From: Corynebacterium sp. HMSC04H06
Lineage (GTDB): Bacteria > Actinomycetota > Actinomycetes > Mycobacteriales > Mycobacteriaceae
Direction of reading: 5' to 3'
NCBI RefSeq assembly: GCF_001815935.1
Contig: NZ_KV823418.1
Span: forward strand, 28,922 to 92,921
DNA length: 64,000 nt
In this document: piece after piece, positions 7,735 through 16,536 of the stretch
How the letters are laid out: the number at the start of each line of letters is the position of its first letter
How positions within the stretch are numbered: position 1 is the first letter of the stretch
Position numbers and translations under genes: made by a program
The notes under the pieces: model-generated
Seen by the model: only the letters and a program-made list of their open reading frames with translations
What the model was told of the DNA's origin: nothing
The model's database searches: none

Positions 7735-8934
7735 ATGCGTACTCCGGAACAGCACCATGCGGAAGTCAAGCAGCTGCTGGATGACTGCGGCGCGCTCCAC
7801 CGCAGCCGACACCACGAGGTGGCCCTGAGCGAATCCTTGGGCGCCACGCTGGCGGCGGACGTGGTCGCCGCCTATGACTCGCCCCGCTTCGATAATTCGC
7901 AGATGGATGGCTATGCCCTGCCCACCGCGGCTGGCGGGACCTTCACGGTCGGTGAGACAATCCCGGCCGGCACGGATCCGGATCGCTTCTACGCGGACGG
8001 CTTAGGCGGCCAGGCCGCGCCCATCATGACCGGCGCAAAAGTCCCGCGCGGCACCGCCGCCATCGTGCCGGTCGAGCGCACCGAGCCGGCGGACTTCCTA
8101 CCGCAAGGAGCCACCGTTAAAGCGCCGGCCGTGCCGGAGGGCCAGTTCGTGCGCGCCGCGGGCAGCGATATTTCCCGCGGCTCCACGCTGGTCACCGGCG
8201 GCACCCGCATCAACGCGGCGGTCATCGCCACCCTGGCGGGCCAAGACATCCCAACCGTCAACGTGGTCGCCCCGGCGCGGATCGTGATCTGTACCGGCGG
8301 CGCGGAGATCGGTAGCAGCAGCGCGGACCTGGCGGATCGCTCGGCCGCCATCCCGGACTCGAACGGGCCCATGCTCACGGCCCTGGCCGCGGAAGCCGGC
8401 ATCGTCGTGGCCGGCCACGTGCGCACCGACGACGATCCGGTGAAGCTGCGCCGCGACCTGGACACCGCCATCGCGGAGCTGCAACCGGACGCCATCGTGA
8501 CCTCCGGCGGCATCAGCGCCGGCAAGTTCGAGGTCGTGCGCCAGGTGCTGGAACCGCACGGCTGGTTTGGCCACGTCGACCAGCAGCCGGGCGGGCCGCA
8601 GGGGCTGGCCAAGCTTTCCGAGACGCCGGTCATTTGTCTGCCGGGCAACCCGATCTCCTCACTGGTCAGCTTCCACCTCTACGTCGCCGACCTGCTGGGG
8701 ACCACCCTGCCGGCCCTGCCCGCCCAGCTCGCGCACCCGGTGACCGGGCTGGACGACCGCGAGCGCTTCCTGCGCGGCCACATGACAATCGGGGCCGACG
8801 CCATCACCGCCAGCCAGGTCGGCGGGCCGGGTTCCCACCTGGTAGCGCAGGCTATCGGCGCCGACTGCCTCATCCGCATCCCCATCGCCGCGGAGCTGGA
8901 CGCCGGCGCCCAAGTGACCATCTACCCGCTGTGA
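7735..8934 (+). CDS. moeA: Molybdopterin molybdenumtransferase MoeA
   Basis: Inserts molybdate into adenylylated molybdopterin, a late step of molybdenum cofactor synthesis in the cytosol. The 399-aa chain has the family length. Visible motifs are the N-terminal SPRFDNSQMDGYAL segment, PIMTGAKVPRGTAAIVPVE, the central MoCF-like domain with TSGGISAGKFEVVRQVL, and the CLPGNPISSLVSFHLYV motif before a C-terminal beta domain. TAAGAT lies 7 nt before the ATG, consistent with leaderless expression. It is the first gene of the moeA-mog-moaE-moeB run. Confidence 0.93.
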   Translation: MRTPEQHHAEVKQLLDDCGALHRSRHHEVALSESLGATLAADVVAAYDSPRFDNSQMDGYALPTAAGGTFTVGETIPAGTDPDRFYADGLGGQAAPIMTGAKVPRGTAAIVPVERTEPADFLPQGATVKAPAVPEGQFVRAAGSDISRGSTLVTGGTRINAAVIATLAGQDIPTVNVVAPARIVICTGGAEIGSSSADLADRSAAIPDSNGPMLTALAAEAGIVVAGHVRTDDDPVKLRRDLDTAIAELQPDAIVTSGGISAGKFEVVRQVLEPHGWFGHVDQQPGGPQGLAKLSETPVICLPGNPISSLVSFHLYVADLLGTTLPALPAQLAHPVTGLDDRERFLRGHMTIGADAITASQVGGPGSHLVAQAIGADCLIRIPIAAELDAGAQVTIYPL

Positions 8935-8979
8935 TTCTTTGTAATTTTCGCCCAGTTTGAAGGAATTGAAGGAGCTGCC

Positions 8980-9453
8980 ATGACCCGCACCGGACTAGTC
9001 ATCGTCGCCTCGACCCGCGCGGCCGCCGGGATTTACGAGGACCGCTCCGGCCCCATCGCCGTGGAATTCCTGCGCCGGAAGGGCTTTGATACTCCTGACC
9101 CGGTGGTCGTCCCCGACGCCGATATCGAGCAGGCCGTCGACACCGCCTTCGCCGCCGGGCACTCCGTCATCCTGACCTCCGGCGGCACCGGCCTGACCGC
9201 AGACGACCGCACCGTCGAGGCCGTCTCCAAGCACCTGGAGCGCGAGCTGCCCGGCATCCCCATGGCCTTCTGGGCCAAGGGCCTGGAATCCGTGCCCACG
9301 GCCCTGGCCTCCCGCGCGGTGGCAGGGGTGACCGGCACGACCTTCGCCATGACCCTGCCCGGTTCTACGGGAGGGGTGAAGGACGGTTGTTCAGTCCTGG
9401 AAGAATTAGTGGTTCCCCTGGTTGACATGCTAGAAGGGACACATGAGCACTAA
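8980..9453 (+). CDS. MogA/MoaB-family molybdopterin adenylyltransferase
   Basis: A 157-aa single MoCF-fold protein that adenylylates molybdopterin ahead of MoeA. It has VIVASTRAAAGIYEDRSGP at the N-terminus, the substrate-binding VILTSGGTGLTADDRTVEA loop and LPGSTGGVKDG near the C-terminus, all standard for MogA/MoaB. These families cannot be separated firmly by eye, so no symbol is given. The ATG follows GAAGGAG. It lies 45 bp after moeA, and its last 11 bases overlap the start of moaE, indicating one operon. Confidence 0.88.
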   Translation: MTRTGLVIVASTRAAAGIYEDRSGPIAVEFLRRKGFDTPDPVVVPDADIEQAVDTAFAAGHSVILTSGGTGLTADDRTVEAVSKHLERELPGIPMAFWAKGLESVPTALASRAVAGVTGTTFAMTLPGSTGGVKDGCSVLEELVVPLVDMLEGTHEH

Positions 9454-9910
9454 CGGGGATCCGGATTACGTCCACGCCCAGACCGGCAAGGTCCTGGGCG
9501 CTTTCCTGACGCAACAGCCCCTGGAAGAACTGGTTGACCCCGCCCGTGAGCAAGTCCTGACCCGGGCGATGGGCGCGGCGGTGACCTTCGATGGCATCGT
9601 CCGCAATCACGACGGCGGCCAGCGGGTAAAGCTGCTGACCTATTCCTCCTACCCCAGCGCTGATGCGGAGATCGCCCGCATCGCTGGCGAGGTCGCCGCC
9701 GCGCACCCGGCGGTGCGCCTGTGGACCGCCCACCGCACCGGGCCCCTCACAATCGGCGAGCTGGCCTTCGTGGTCATCGCGGCCTCGGCCCACCGCAGGG
9801 ACTCCTTCGTCGCGGCCGCGGAGCTCGCCGACCGAGTAAAGGCCGAGGTGCCGATCTGGAAGGAACAACTGCTGGACGACGACTCGGTGCAGTGGGTGGG
9901 GATCGAATGA
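9443..9910 (+). CDS. moaE: Molybdopterin synthase catalytic subunit MoaE
   Basis: Large subunit of molybdopterin synthase: transfers sulfur from MoaD thiocarboxylate to cyclic pyranopterin monophosphate. 155 aa, family length. Typical signatures are GAAVTFDGIVRNHDGGQ, the YSSYPSADAEI stretch, ASAHRRDSFVAA and the C-terminal KAEVPIWKEQ with catalytic lysines. It overlaps the preceding mog-type gene by 11 nt and the following moeB by 4 nt (ATGA), so translation is probably coupled. The ATG is preceded by AGAAGGGA. Confidence 0.93.
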   Translation: MSTNGDPDYVHAQTGKVLGAFLTQQPLEELVDPAREQVLTRAMGAAVTFDGIVRNHDGGQRVKLLTYSSYPSADAEIARIAGEVAAAHPAVRLWTAHRTGPLTIGELAFVVIAASAHRRDSFVAAAELADRVKAEVPIWKEQLLDDDSVQWVGIE

Positions 9911-11055
9911 ACACTGAGCCGTCCGGCACCGATCCACAGTTCAGCCCGGCGGAGGTCTCGCGCTACCGCCGCCAGCTCAGCCTGGCGGGCTTCGGCCGCG
10001 CGGCCCAGGCGCGGCTGCGCGCGGGGCACGTGGCCGTCATCGGCGCCGGCGGGCTAGGCTCACCCGCCTTGTTGTACCTGGCCGGAGCCGGTATCGGCCG
10101 CATTACCGTCTTCGACGACGACACCGTTGGGGTATCCAACCTGCACCGCCAGGTCATCCACACCAACGCCGCGGCCCGCGCGAACGAGCCCAAGGCGGAG
10201 TCGGCCCGGCGGGCCATGCTCGCCCTCAACCCGACTGTTGAGGTCAACGCCGTCTCCACGCGCCTGAACGCGGACAACGCCGAAGAGCTGCTGGCGGATG
10301 CCGACGTGGTCCTGGACGGATCCGACAACTTCGCCACCCGCTACCTGGCCTCCTACGCCTGCGCCCGGCGCGGCATCCCGCACGTGTGGGCCTCCATCCT
10401 CGGCTTCGACGCACAGATGACCGTCTTCTGGGCCGGCCGCGGGCCCATCTACGAGGACCTTTTCCCCACCCCTCCGCCGGCCGGTTCGGTGCCCAGCTGT
10501 TCCCAGGCCGGCGTGCTGGGCCCAGTGGTCGGCACCGTCGGATCCGCCATGGCGCTCGAGGCCCTCAAGCTGCTGACCGGCGTCGGGGACCCGCTCATCG
10601 GCCAGCTCGGGTACTTCTCCGCCCTCGACGGGACCTGGGAATACATCCCGGTGAACGGCGATCCTTCCGTCGCCGAGCGGATCCGCGCGCACGGGCCGGT
10701 CACCGACGCCCCGGCCACGGAGGAGCCCACCGCCTCCTCGCCCGCGGCCTATCCGGACGTGCACGAAACCGAGACCATCCCCGCCGGCGCCCTCGTGCTC
10801 GACGTGCGCAACCCAGACGAGGTCGCCACCTTCGCCCTCGACGGTTCGGTGAAATGCCCGCTGCCCCGCCTGCGCGAGGGCTACACCCCGCCCGAGGTGA
10901 CCGCCGCCCTAGACAATGATCAGACCGTGGTGGTCCACTGCGCCGGCGGCGTCCGCTCGGCCGAGGCCGTGCACATTTTCAACGAGCGCGGGCTGACCGG
11001 CCCGCTCTACTCGCTGCGCGGCGGGATTGATGCCTGGTTGGATTCGAAGGGCTAG
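9907..11055 (+). CDS. moeB: MoeB/ThiF adenylyltransferase fused to a rhodanese domain (MoeZ type)
   Basis: Activates the MoaD C-terminus by adenylylation and, through its rhodanese domain, can deliver the sulfur. 382 aa. Residues 1-250 form the ThiF domain (RYRRQLSLAGFG, nucleotide loop GAGGLGSPALLYLAG, DDDTVGVSNLHRQ, GSVPSCSQAGVLGP). After a Pro/Glu/Thr-rich linker comes a rhodanese domain with active-site Cys345 in HCAGGVRSAEA. It starts on the ATG overlapping the moaE stop. An open frame continues upstream but lies inside moaE. moaA, moaC and mobA are not in this window. Confidence 0.9.
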   Translation: MNTEPSGTDPQFSPAEVSRYRRQLSLAGFGRAAQARLRAGHVAVIGAGGLGSPALLYLAGAGIGRITVFDDDTVGVSNLHRQVIHTNAAARANEPKAESARRAMLALNPTVEVNAVSTRLNADNAEELLADADVVLDGSDNFATRYLASYACARRGIPHVWASILGFDAQMTVFWAGRGPIYEDLFPTPPPAGSVPSCSQAGVLGPVVGTVGSAMALEALKLLTGVGDPLIGQLGYFSALDGTWEYIPVNGDPSVAERIRAHGPVTDAPATEEPTASSPAAYPDVHETETIPAGALVLDVRNPDEVATFALDGSVKCPLPRLREGYTPPEVTAALDNDQTVVVHCAGGVRSAEAVHIFNERGLTGPLYSLRGGIDAWLDSKG

Positions 11056-11061
11056 GGAAAC

Positions 11062-11131
11062 TATCGACCTTTGCCGCCCCGGGCGCACGTTTCCCCAGCT
11101 GGGGTGTCGGCGAAAAGGACAGTAGTCGATA
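11062..11131. other. Long imperfect inverted repeat between moeB and tRNA-Ser
   Basis: TATCGAC (11062-11068) pairs with GTCGATA (11125-11131), and the adjacent CTTTGCCG with CGGCGAAAAG, enclosing an inner CCCCAGCTGGGG palindrome. It could fold as a roughly 70-nt hairpin that terminates moeB transcription or the tRNA transcript from the other strand. There is no clean T-run, so terminator function is uncertain. Confidence 0.35.
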
Positions 11132-11151
11132 TTTCCCCGAACCCCCGCTGG

Positions 11152-11236
11152 CGGAGACGGCGGGATTTGAACCCGCGGTGAGTTTCCCCACGCTGGTTTT
11201 CAAGACCAGTGCATTCGGCCGCTCTGCCACGTCTCC
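11152..11236 (-). tRNA. tRNA-Ser (anticodon UGA)
   Basis: An 85-nt class-II tRNA on the minus strand. The acceptor GGAGACG pairs with CGTCTCC, the anticodon arm is CTGGT-CTTGAAA-ACCAG, giving UGA for UCN codons, and the T-arm is GGGTTCAAATCCC. The acceptor stem is identical to that of the other tRNA-Ser at 5359-5447, as expected for a shared synthetase. Confidence 0.95.
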
Positions 11237-11359
11237 ATCTGCCGCCCGCAGGCGACATGCTCACCTTACCCGAGCGGGTCTCCGCTCCGGTAAAGCGGGG
11301 CCTTTCCTGCGGATTCTCTACCTGCGGAAGCTGGGGAAGTTTCGGTACCGTGGAAGGGC

Positions 11360-12322
11360 ATGAAGGCAATCATTCAAAAAGATCCGGATACCCCACGCTC
11401 GCTCGAGCTCGCCGAGGTGGACCAGCCCGAGCTGCAGCCCGGCGAGGTGCTGCTCAAGGTCCACTACGCCGGCGTGAACCGCGCCGATATCCTACAGACG
11501 CAGGGCAACTACCCGCCGCCGGCGGGGGCGTCGGAGCTGCTCGGCCTGGAGTGCGCCGGCACCATCGCGGACGCGGGCGACACCGATTTTGAGGTCGGCC
11601 AGGAATTCGCCGCGCTGCTCGCCGGCGGCGCCTACGCGGAATACGTCGCGGTGCCGGCCGGTCAGTTGCTGCCCATCCCGGAAGGCTACAGCCTAGAGCA
11701 CGCGGCCTCGGTCGTCGAGGTCGCATGCACGGTGTGGTCGAATATCGCCATGGAGGCCGGTCTGCACGAGGGCCAGACCATCCTGATCCACGGCGGCGGG
11801 GGTGGAATCGGCACCTTCGCCATCCAGGTCGCCAAGGCGCTCGGCGCCAAAGTGGCGGTCACCGCCGGTTCGGCGGAGAAGCTAGAGACCTGCCGGAAGC
11901 TCGGCGCGGATATCCTCATCAACTACCACGAGCAGGACTTCGCCGAGGTGCTCAAGAACTCCTGTGACGTCATCCTGGACATCATCGGCGCGAAGTACCT
12001 GAAGCAAAACATAAAGGCCCTGGCCAAGGACGGCCACATGGTCACCATTGGACTGCAGGGCGGGACCAAGGAAGAGCTGAACATGGGCATCCTGGTGGCC
12101 AAGCGCCTGACTCTGCAGGGCACGACGCTGCGCGCGCGTTCCCTGGAGGACAAGGCGGCCATCGTGCGGGATACCGTGGACAACGTCTGGCCGTGGCTGG
12201 CGGACGGCACGGTGCGCCACCACTGGCACGCCACCTACCCGCTGGCCGAGGCCGCCGAGGCCCACGCGGCCCTAGATTCCGGCGAGGTCACCGGCACGCT
12301 GGTGCTGGAAGTCGCGGACTAA
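11360..12322 (+). CDS. NAD(P)H-quinone oxidoreductase, zeta-crystallin/PIG3-like MDR family
   Basis: A 320-aa medium-chain reductase. The GroES-like N-domain (VHYAGVNRADILQTQGNYPPPAGASELLGLECAG) and the Rossmann domain (ILIHGGGGGIGTFAIQVAKALGA near residues 137-159) mark the PIG3/quinone oxidoreductase subgroup without structural zinc. It probably reduces quinones or enones with NADPH. The ATG follows GGAAGGGC. The gene corresponds by position and family to M. tuberculosis Rv3777, the left edge of the arabinogalactan region. It converges directly on the next gene, whose stop codon abuts its own. Confidence 0.85.
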   Translation: MKAIIQKDPDTPRSLELAEVDQPELQPGEVLLKVHYAGVNRADILQTQGNYPPPAGASELLGLECAGTIADAGDTDFEVGQEFAALLAGGAYAEYVAVPAGQLLPIPEGYSLEHAASVVEVACTVWSNIAMEAGLHEGQTILIHGGGGGIGTFAIQVAKALGAKVAVTAGSAEKLETCRKLGADILINYHEQDFAEVLKNSCDVILDIIGAKYLKQNIKALAKDGHMVTIGLQGGTKEELNMGILVAKRLTLQGTTLRARSLEDKAAIVRDTVDNVWPWLADGTVRHHWHATYPLAEAAEAHAALDSGEVTGTLVLEVAD

Positions 12323-13567
12323 TTAGGCCAGCGAGGCCACCACACGCGTGAGGTGCTCCACGTCGCAGGCCGTGTTGAACGGCGCGAGTGCGACGGTTAC
12401 TGCGCCGCCGATTTCGTCGGCGCCCATCTCGCTCAGCAGCGGGGTGGACGGGGCCAGCGTGGTCACCAGGCGGTTATCAAAGAGCCGCTGGTGCACGGTC
12501 TCCGCGGGCACGCCGTTGACGGCGAAGCTCAGGCGCGGGAGGCGATCCTCCTTCGCGCCCGCGGCTGCTTCCCCAGTCACGCCCAAGATGTGGACGGCGG
12601 GCAGGGTTCCGAGGAACTGGTAGAGATCGTCGCGCAGCCCGTTCAGGTAGGGCTCGAGCAGCTGCATCGAGGCAATCAGGCGGCGCCGGCGCGATCCGCG
12701 GCCAGCCGCCTCCCCACCCAAGGCGGCAAAGTGATCAATGAGCGGGCTGACGCCGCCGGCCAGGCCCGTGGACACGGGGGTTTCTAGCTTGGCCGCGCCG
12801 TGGCGGCCGGGGCTGAGTGCATCGATCCGCTTGAACATGCGGGTATCCCGGAAGACCAGGGCGGCGACCTGCGGCCCTCCGAGCTTGCCCAGGTCCACGC
12901 CCAGGATGTCGGCGCCGAGCGCGTCGATGTCCACCGGCCGGTAGCCCGCCGTGGCGGAGATATCCACCAGGGTCCAGGCCCGCGAGCGGGTGTTGACCGT
13001 GTCGATGATTTCTTCCACCGGCGCCACCGTGCCCAGCAGCTCGTGACCGGCGGCCAGGGAGACCAGGCGGGTCGAGCCGTCGACAAGATCGGCAAACTGG
13101 AAGGCCGGCATCTCCCCGGTCCCCAGGTCCGGCTGCGCCCAGCGCACCTGCGCGTCGACCTCCGTGAAGGCGGAGTAGAGCTCCGGCGGGTCCAGCTTGG
13201 ACAGCACGACGGAGGAATTAGCGCGCAGCAACGGTGCGATCGCCCGCGCCAGCGCCTGGTAGAGCACCGGCAGGTTGGCGCCCAGCACCACGCGGTCGGC
13301 GGTAGCGCCCACCAGGTCCGCCACGGCGGTGCGCGCAGAGTCGATATAGTACTGTCCCTCCAGGCAGCCGGGCTGCGGAGCCGCCGAGTGCGTGCCCGAG
13401 GGGGTGTCCTGATCCGCCACCAAGGCGGAGGTGCGGAAAGCGCGGGATACGCCCGCGATCACCTTTTCCGGGATTTGCGGTACGTCGTGTGCATTGAGAT
13501 ACGTCCAACCGCCCGACAAGCCGGTATATAGGCCGCGCACACTGGCGACATCGTACCGTGTGACCAT
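12323..13567 (-). CDS. Class-V aminotransferase / cysteine desulfurase-like protein
   Basis: A 414-aa PLP enzyme resembling the cysteine-desulfurase-like proteins found beside galactan genes (Rv3778c type). The likely Schiff-base lysine is Lys228 in GVDLGKLGGPQVAALVF, replacing the usual Ser/Gly-His-Lys context of true NifS/SufS enzymes. The cofactor aspartate region reads TLVDISATAGYRPVDI. True desulfurase activity is not established, and the mobile catalytic-cysteine loop is not evident. The ATG is preceded by AAGGAGGG. Role in wall synthesis is inferred only from conserved neighbourhood. Confidence 0.75.
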   Translation of the reverse strand: MVTRYDVASVRGLYTGLSGGWTYLNAHDVPQIPEKVIAGVSRAFRTSALVADQDTPSGTHSAAPQPGCLEGQYYIDSARTAVADLVGATADRVVLGANLPVLYQALARAIAPLLRANSSVVLSKLDPPELYSAFTEVDAQVRWAQPDLGTGEMPAFQFADLVDGSTRLVSLAAGHELLGTVAPVEEIIDTVNTRSRAWTLVDISATAGYRPVDIDALGADILGVDLGKLGGPQVAALVFRDTRMFKRIDALSPGRHGAAKLETPVSTGLAGGVSPLIDHFAALGGEAAGRGSRRRRLIASMQLLEPYLNGLRDDLYQFLGTLPAVHILGVTGEAAAGAKEDRLPRLSFAVNGVPAETVHQRLFDNRLVTTLAPSTPLLSEMGADEIGGAVTVALAPFNTACDVEHLTRVVASLA

Positions 13568-13877
13568 GCGGTTCGAACCCTCCTTGGGTGGTTGTTGCAG
13601 GCGCAGCTGCGCGCCTTATGCCACCCCACTTTATACGCCACTTCACCACAATACTGAAATGCCCAGGAATGGCTAATCTGCTCTGTCAATAGGTATATAT
13701 TACCATCTTTATACCGCCATTAACGGCACTGTTGGAGACGCCCAAGGCGTGAGGAGCCGGCCCGCATTTGGCCGGCTGTGCGTTAACTCTCGGGCGGCAA
13801 GACCCACTTTTGTCCTTCAGCGCGATAGGGTATTTCACGTGCAAGACGAAAATAAACTGCAGGAAGACGTAGCGCGC
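13568..13877. promoter_or_regulatory. Divergent promoter region and leader of wzm, with GC hairpin
   Basis: This 310-bp region separates the class-V aminotransferase from wzm. It holds an AT-rich patch with GGTATATATTACC (near-palindromic, around 13692) suited to promoters, and a strong hairpin AGCCGGCC/GGCCGGCT at 13755-13777 that would lie in the wzm leader. If wzm starts at the GTG at 13839, the last 39 bp are coding. No other gene is seen. Confidence 0.45.
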
Positions 13878-14729
13878 ATGACGGCTACTCCGGACGGCGG
13901 CGCCGCCCCGGAGTCGAAGTCCATGACGTTCAGCGCCGCTTTCGGAGACCTCATCCAAGGCGCCAAGCAGCGCGAACTGTGGTTCATGTTGGGCCTGCAG
14001 GACATCAAGCAGCGCTACCGCCGCTCGGTGCTGGGCCCGCTGTGGATCACCATCGCCACGGGCGTGATGGCCGCGGCGCTCGGCCTTTTGTACTCCATGC
14101 TGTTCCAGATCCCCGTCGCGGAGTTCCTCCCCCACGTCACGGTGGGCCTCATTATGTGGAACTTCATCTCCGGGGCCATCAAGGAAGGCTCCACCATCTT
14201 CATCGACAACGAGGGGCTCATCAAGCAGCTGCCCGCCCCGCTGTCGGTGCACGTCTACCGCCTGGTCTGGCGGCAGACGCTGTTTTTGGGCCACAACATG
14301 ATTATCTGGCTGCTGCTCATCCTCATTTTCCCCCGCCACCTGGGCTGGGAGTTCTTCCTGTTCATTCCGGGCCTGTTCTTGCTGCTGGTCAACGGCGTGT
14401 GGGTAGCGATGTTCTTCGGCATTATCGCCACCCGCTTCCGCGACGTGGCTCCGCTGCTGGAGGCGCTGACCCAGCTGCTGTTCTACGTCACGCCGATCGT
14501 CTGGATGACCAACACCCTGAAGGACCAGGGCGGCGCTGTGGCAGACCGCGCCCGCATCGCGGAGATCAACCCGCTGTACCACTACCTGGAGGTCGTGCGC
14601 GCCCCGATGATCGGTGAGCCGGTGGCCGCCTACCACTGGTGGATCGTCATCGGCTGCACTATCGCCGGCCTGTTCATCGCCGGTCTGGCCATGCGCAAGT
14701 GGCGCTTCCGCGTGAGCTACTGGGTCTAG
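13878..14729 (+). CDS. wzm: Galactan-lipid ABC exporter permease Wzm (RfbD)
   Basis: Membrane subunit of the ABC exporter that moves the lipid-linked galactan chain outward; with Wzt it matches Rv3783/Rv3781. 283 aa from the chosen ATG, with six predicted helices. The family signature is the pre-helix LGLQDIKQRYRRSVLGPLWITIATG, and EINPLYHYLEVVRAPM precedes the last helices. The start is uncertain: the ATG at 13878 has AGGAAG 11 nt upstream, while an in-frame GTG at 13839 would add 13 residues. wzt follows after 14 nt. Confidence 0.88.
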   Translation: MTATPDGGAAPESKSMTFSAAFGDLIQGAKQRELWFMLGLQDIKQRYRRSVLGPLWITIATGVMAAALGLLYSMLFQIPVAEFLPHVTVGLIMWNFISGAIKEGSTIFIDNEGLIKQLPAPLSVHVYRLVWRQTLFLGHNMIIWLLLILIFPRHLGWEFFLFIPGLFLLLVNGVWVAMFFGIIATRFRDVAPLLEALTQLLFYVTPIVWMTNTLKDQGGAVADRARIAEINPLYHYLEVVRAPMIGEPVAAYHWWIVIGCTIAGLFIAGLAMRKWRFRVSYWV

Positions 14730-14743
14730 AAGGAGCACCAACT

Positions 14744-15544
14744 ATGGTTTCTATCGATACTTACAACGCCTGCGTGGACTTCCCCATCTTCGACGCGAAG
14801 TCCCGCTCCTTAAAGAAGGCAGTGCTCTCCTCCGCCGGCGGCGCCATCGGCAAGAACTCGGACAACACCGTGGTGGTCGAGGCCCTAAAGGACATCAACC
14901 TGCACCTGCGGGAGGGCGACCGCGTCGGCCTGGTCGGCCACAACGGCGCCGGCAAATCCACGCTGCTGCGCCTCCTGTCCGGCATCTACGAGCCCACCCG
15001 GGGCTCTTCCGACGTGCGCGGCCTCGTCGCGCCCGTCTTCGACTTGGGCGTGGGCATGGACCCGGAGGTCTCCGGCTACGACAACATCATCATCCGCGGC
15101 CTGTTCCTGGGCCAGACCATCAAGCAGATGAAAAAGAAGATGGACGAAATCACGGAGTTCTCCGAGCTGGGCGACTACCTGTCCATGCCGCTGCGCACCT
15201 ATTCCACCGGCATGCGCGTGCGCCTGGCCTTGGGCGTGGTCACCTCCATCGAACCGGAGATCCTCCTGCTGGACGAGGGCATCGGCGCCGTCGATGCCGC
15301 CTTCATGGCCAAGGCGCGTGTCCGCTTGGAGGAGCTGGTCAAGCGCTCCGGCATCCTGGTCTTCGCGTCCCACTCCAACGACTTCTTGGCGCAGCTGTGC
15401 AACACCGCCCTGTGGATCGACCACGGCGAAATCCGCTCGGCCGGCGAGGTCGCCGACGTGGTGGCCGACTACGAGGGCCCCGAGGTGGGCGAATACGTCC
15501 GCGACCTGCGCAAGCGCTTCGAAAACGAGGACGCGCAATCCTAG
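14744..15544 (+). CDS. wzt: Galactan-lipid ABC exporter ATPase Wzt (RfbE)
   Basis: Cytoplasmic ATPase partner of Wzm, 266 aa. Walker A is GHNGAGKST near residue 65, the Q-loop region is followed by the signature YSTGMRVRLALGV, and Walker B is ILLLDEGIGAVD near 172-181; the switch is FASHSND. The roughly 60 residues before Walker A include a Pro/Lys segment typical of O-antigen-type exporters. It lacks the extra carbohydrate-binding C-domain of some Wzt proteins, as in mycobacteria. The ATG follows AGAAGGAGC. Confidence 0.92.
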   Translation: MVSIDTYNACVDFPIFDAKSRSLKKAVLSSAGGAIGKNSDNTVVVEALKDINLHLREGDRVGLVGHNGAGKSTLLRLLSGIYEPTRGSSDVRGLVAPVFDLGVGMDPEVSGYDNIIIRGLFLGQTIKQMKKKMDEITEFSELGDYLSMPLRTYSTGMRVRLALGVVTSIEPEILLLDEGIGAVDAAFMAKARVRLEELVKRSGILVFASHSNDFLAQLCNTALWIDHGEIRSAGEVADVVADYEGPEVGEYVRDLRKRFENEDAQS

Positions 15545-15599
15545 TTCCGCTGGGTGTCAGTAGCCGGGCCGGCACCCCGCCGGTGGCACAATAGAGCGC

Positions 15600-16511
15600 A
15601 TGACTGCCACCTTGCATTCCTCCGGCACCACCGCCGCCGTCATCGTCACCCACCAGCGCGCCGAGCTGCTGCGCCTATCGCTGGATCAGGTGGTCAACCA
15701 GACCCACCCGGTCGACTGGGTGATCGTGGTGGACAACGGGGCAGAGGACGCCGTGCGCGACTCCCTTGACGAGCTCGCGGGCGAGCGCGCGGTCTACGTG
15801 CCCTCGGAAACCAACCTGGGCGGGGCCGGCGGCTTCGCTCTGGGTTTTTTGACCGCGCTGTCCCTGGGCGCGGACGCCATCTGGTGCGCCGACGACGACG
15901 GCCGGCCAGCCGACCACTCCGTGCTGGAAACCCTCTACCGCGTGGCAGAAGACCACCACCTGGCGGAGGTCTCCCCGGCGGTCTGCAATATCGACGACCC
16001 GCAGCGCCTGGCATTCCCACTGCGCCAGGGGCTGGTCTGGCGCCGCCGCCTGGACGAGCTGGAGGGCGACTTCCTGCCCGGCATCGCCAGCCTGTTCAAC
16101 GGCGCGCTGATCTCCGCCAAGGCGATGGAGGTCATCGGCGTGCCGGACTACCGCCTGTTCATCCGCGGCGATGAGGTCGAGTACCACCGCCGGCTGGTCG
16201 GTTCGGGCCTGCCCTTCGGCACCGCCCTGACCTGCGCCTACCTGCACCCGGACGGCTCGGACGAGTTCAAGCCGATTTTGGGCGGGCGGATGCACGCCCA
16301 GTACCCGGAAGGCGAGTTCAAGCGCTTTTTCACCTACCGCAACCGCGGCTACCTGTTGTGGCAGCGCGGCATGCGCAAGCTGCTGCCGCAGGAATTCGCC
16401 CGCTTCGGATGGTTCTTCCTCATCCAGCGCCGCGACCCGGCCGGCTTTATCGAGTGGCTCAAGCTGCACAACCGTGGCCGCACCGAAGACTTCCGCCGGC
16501 CCAAGAATTAG
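15600..16511 (+). CDS. glfT1: Galactofuranosyltransferase GlfT1
   Basis: GT2-family enzyme that adds the first galactofuranose residues to the decaprenyl-PP-GlcNAc-Rha linker of arabinogalactan at the cytoplasmic membrane. 303 aa, matching GlfT1 (Rv3782). The GT-A start AAVIVTHQRAELLRLSLDQV and the metal-binding Asp98-Asp-Asp (ADDDGRP) are clear; ETNLGGAGGF is a conserved acceptor-side motif. CACAAT lies 7 nt before the ATG, so it may have its own leaderless promoter despite following wzt by 55 bp. Confidence 0.9.
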   Translation: MTATLHSSGTTAAVIVTHQRAELLRLSLDQVVNQTHPVDWVIVVDNGAEDAVRDSLDELAGERAVYVPSETNLGGAGGFALGFLTALSLGADAIWCADDDGRPADHSVLETLYRVAEDHHLAEVSPAVCNIDDPQRLAFPLRQGLVWRRRLDELEGDFLPGIASLFNGALISAKAMEVIGVPDYRLFIRGDEVEYHRRLVGSGLPFGTALTCAYLHPDGSDEFKPILGGRMHAQYPEGEFKRFFTYRNRGYLLWQRGMRKLLPQEFARFGWFFLIQRRDPAGFIEWLKLHNRGRTEDFRRPKN

Positions 16512-16536
16512 CCCTTAAGCTCCTAGTAGCTAGCAC

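Noticed and set aside
12323..13567. True IscS/SufS cysteine desulfurase
   Set aside because: The lysine context is LGKLGGPQ and no catalytic cysteine loop is evident; neighbours are wall genes, not iron-sulfur assembly genes.
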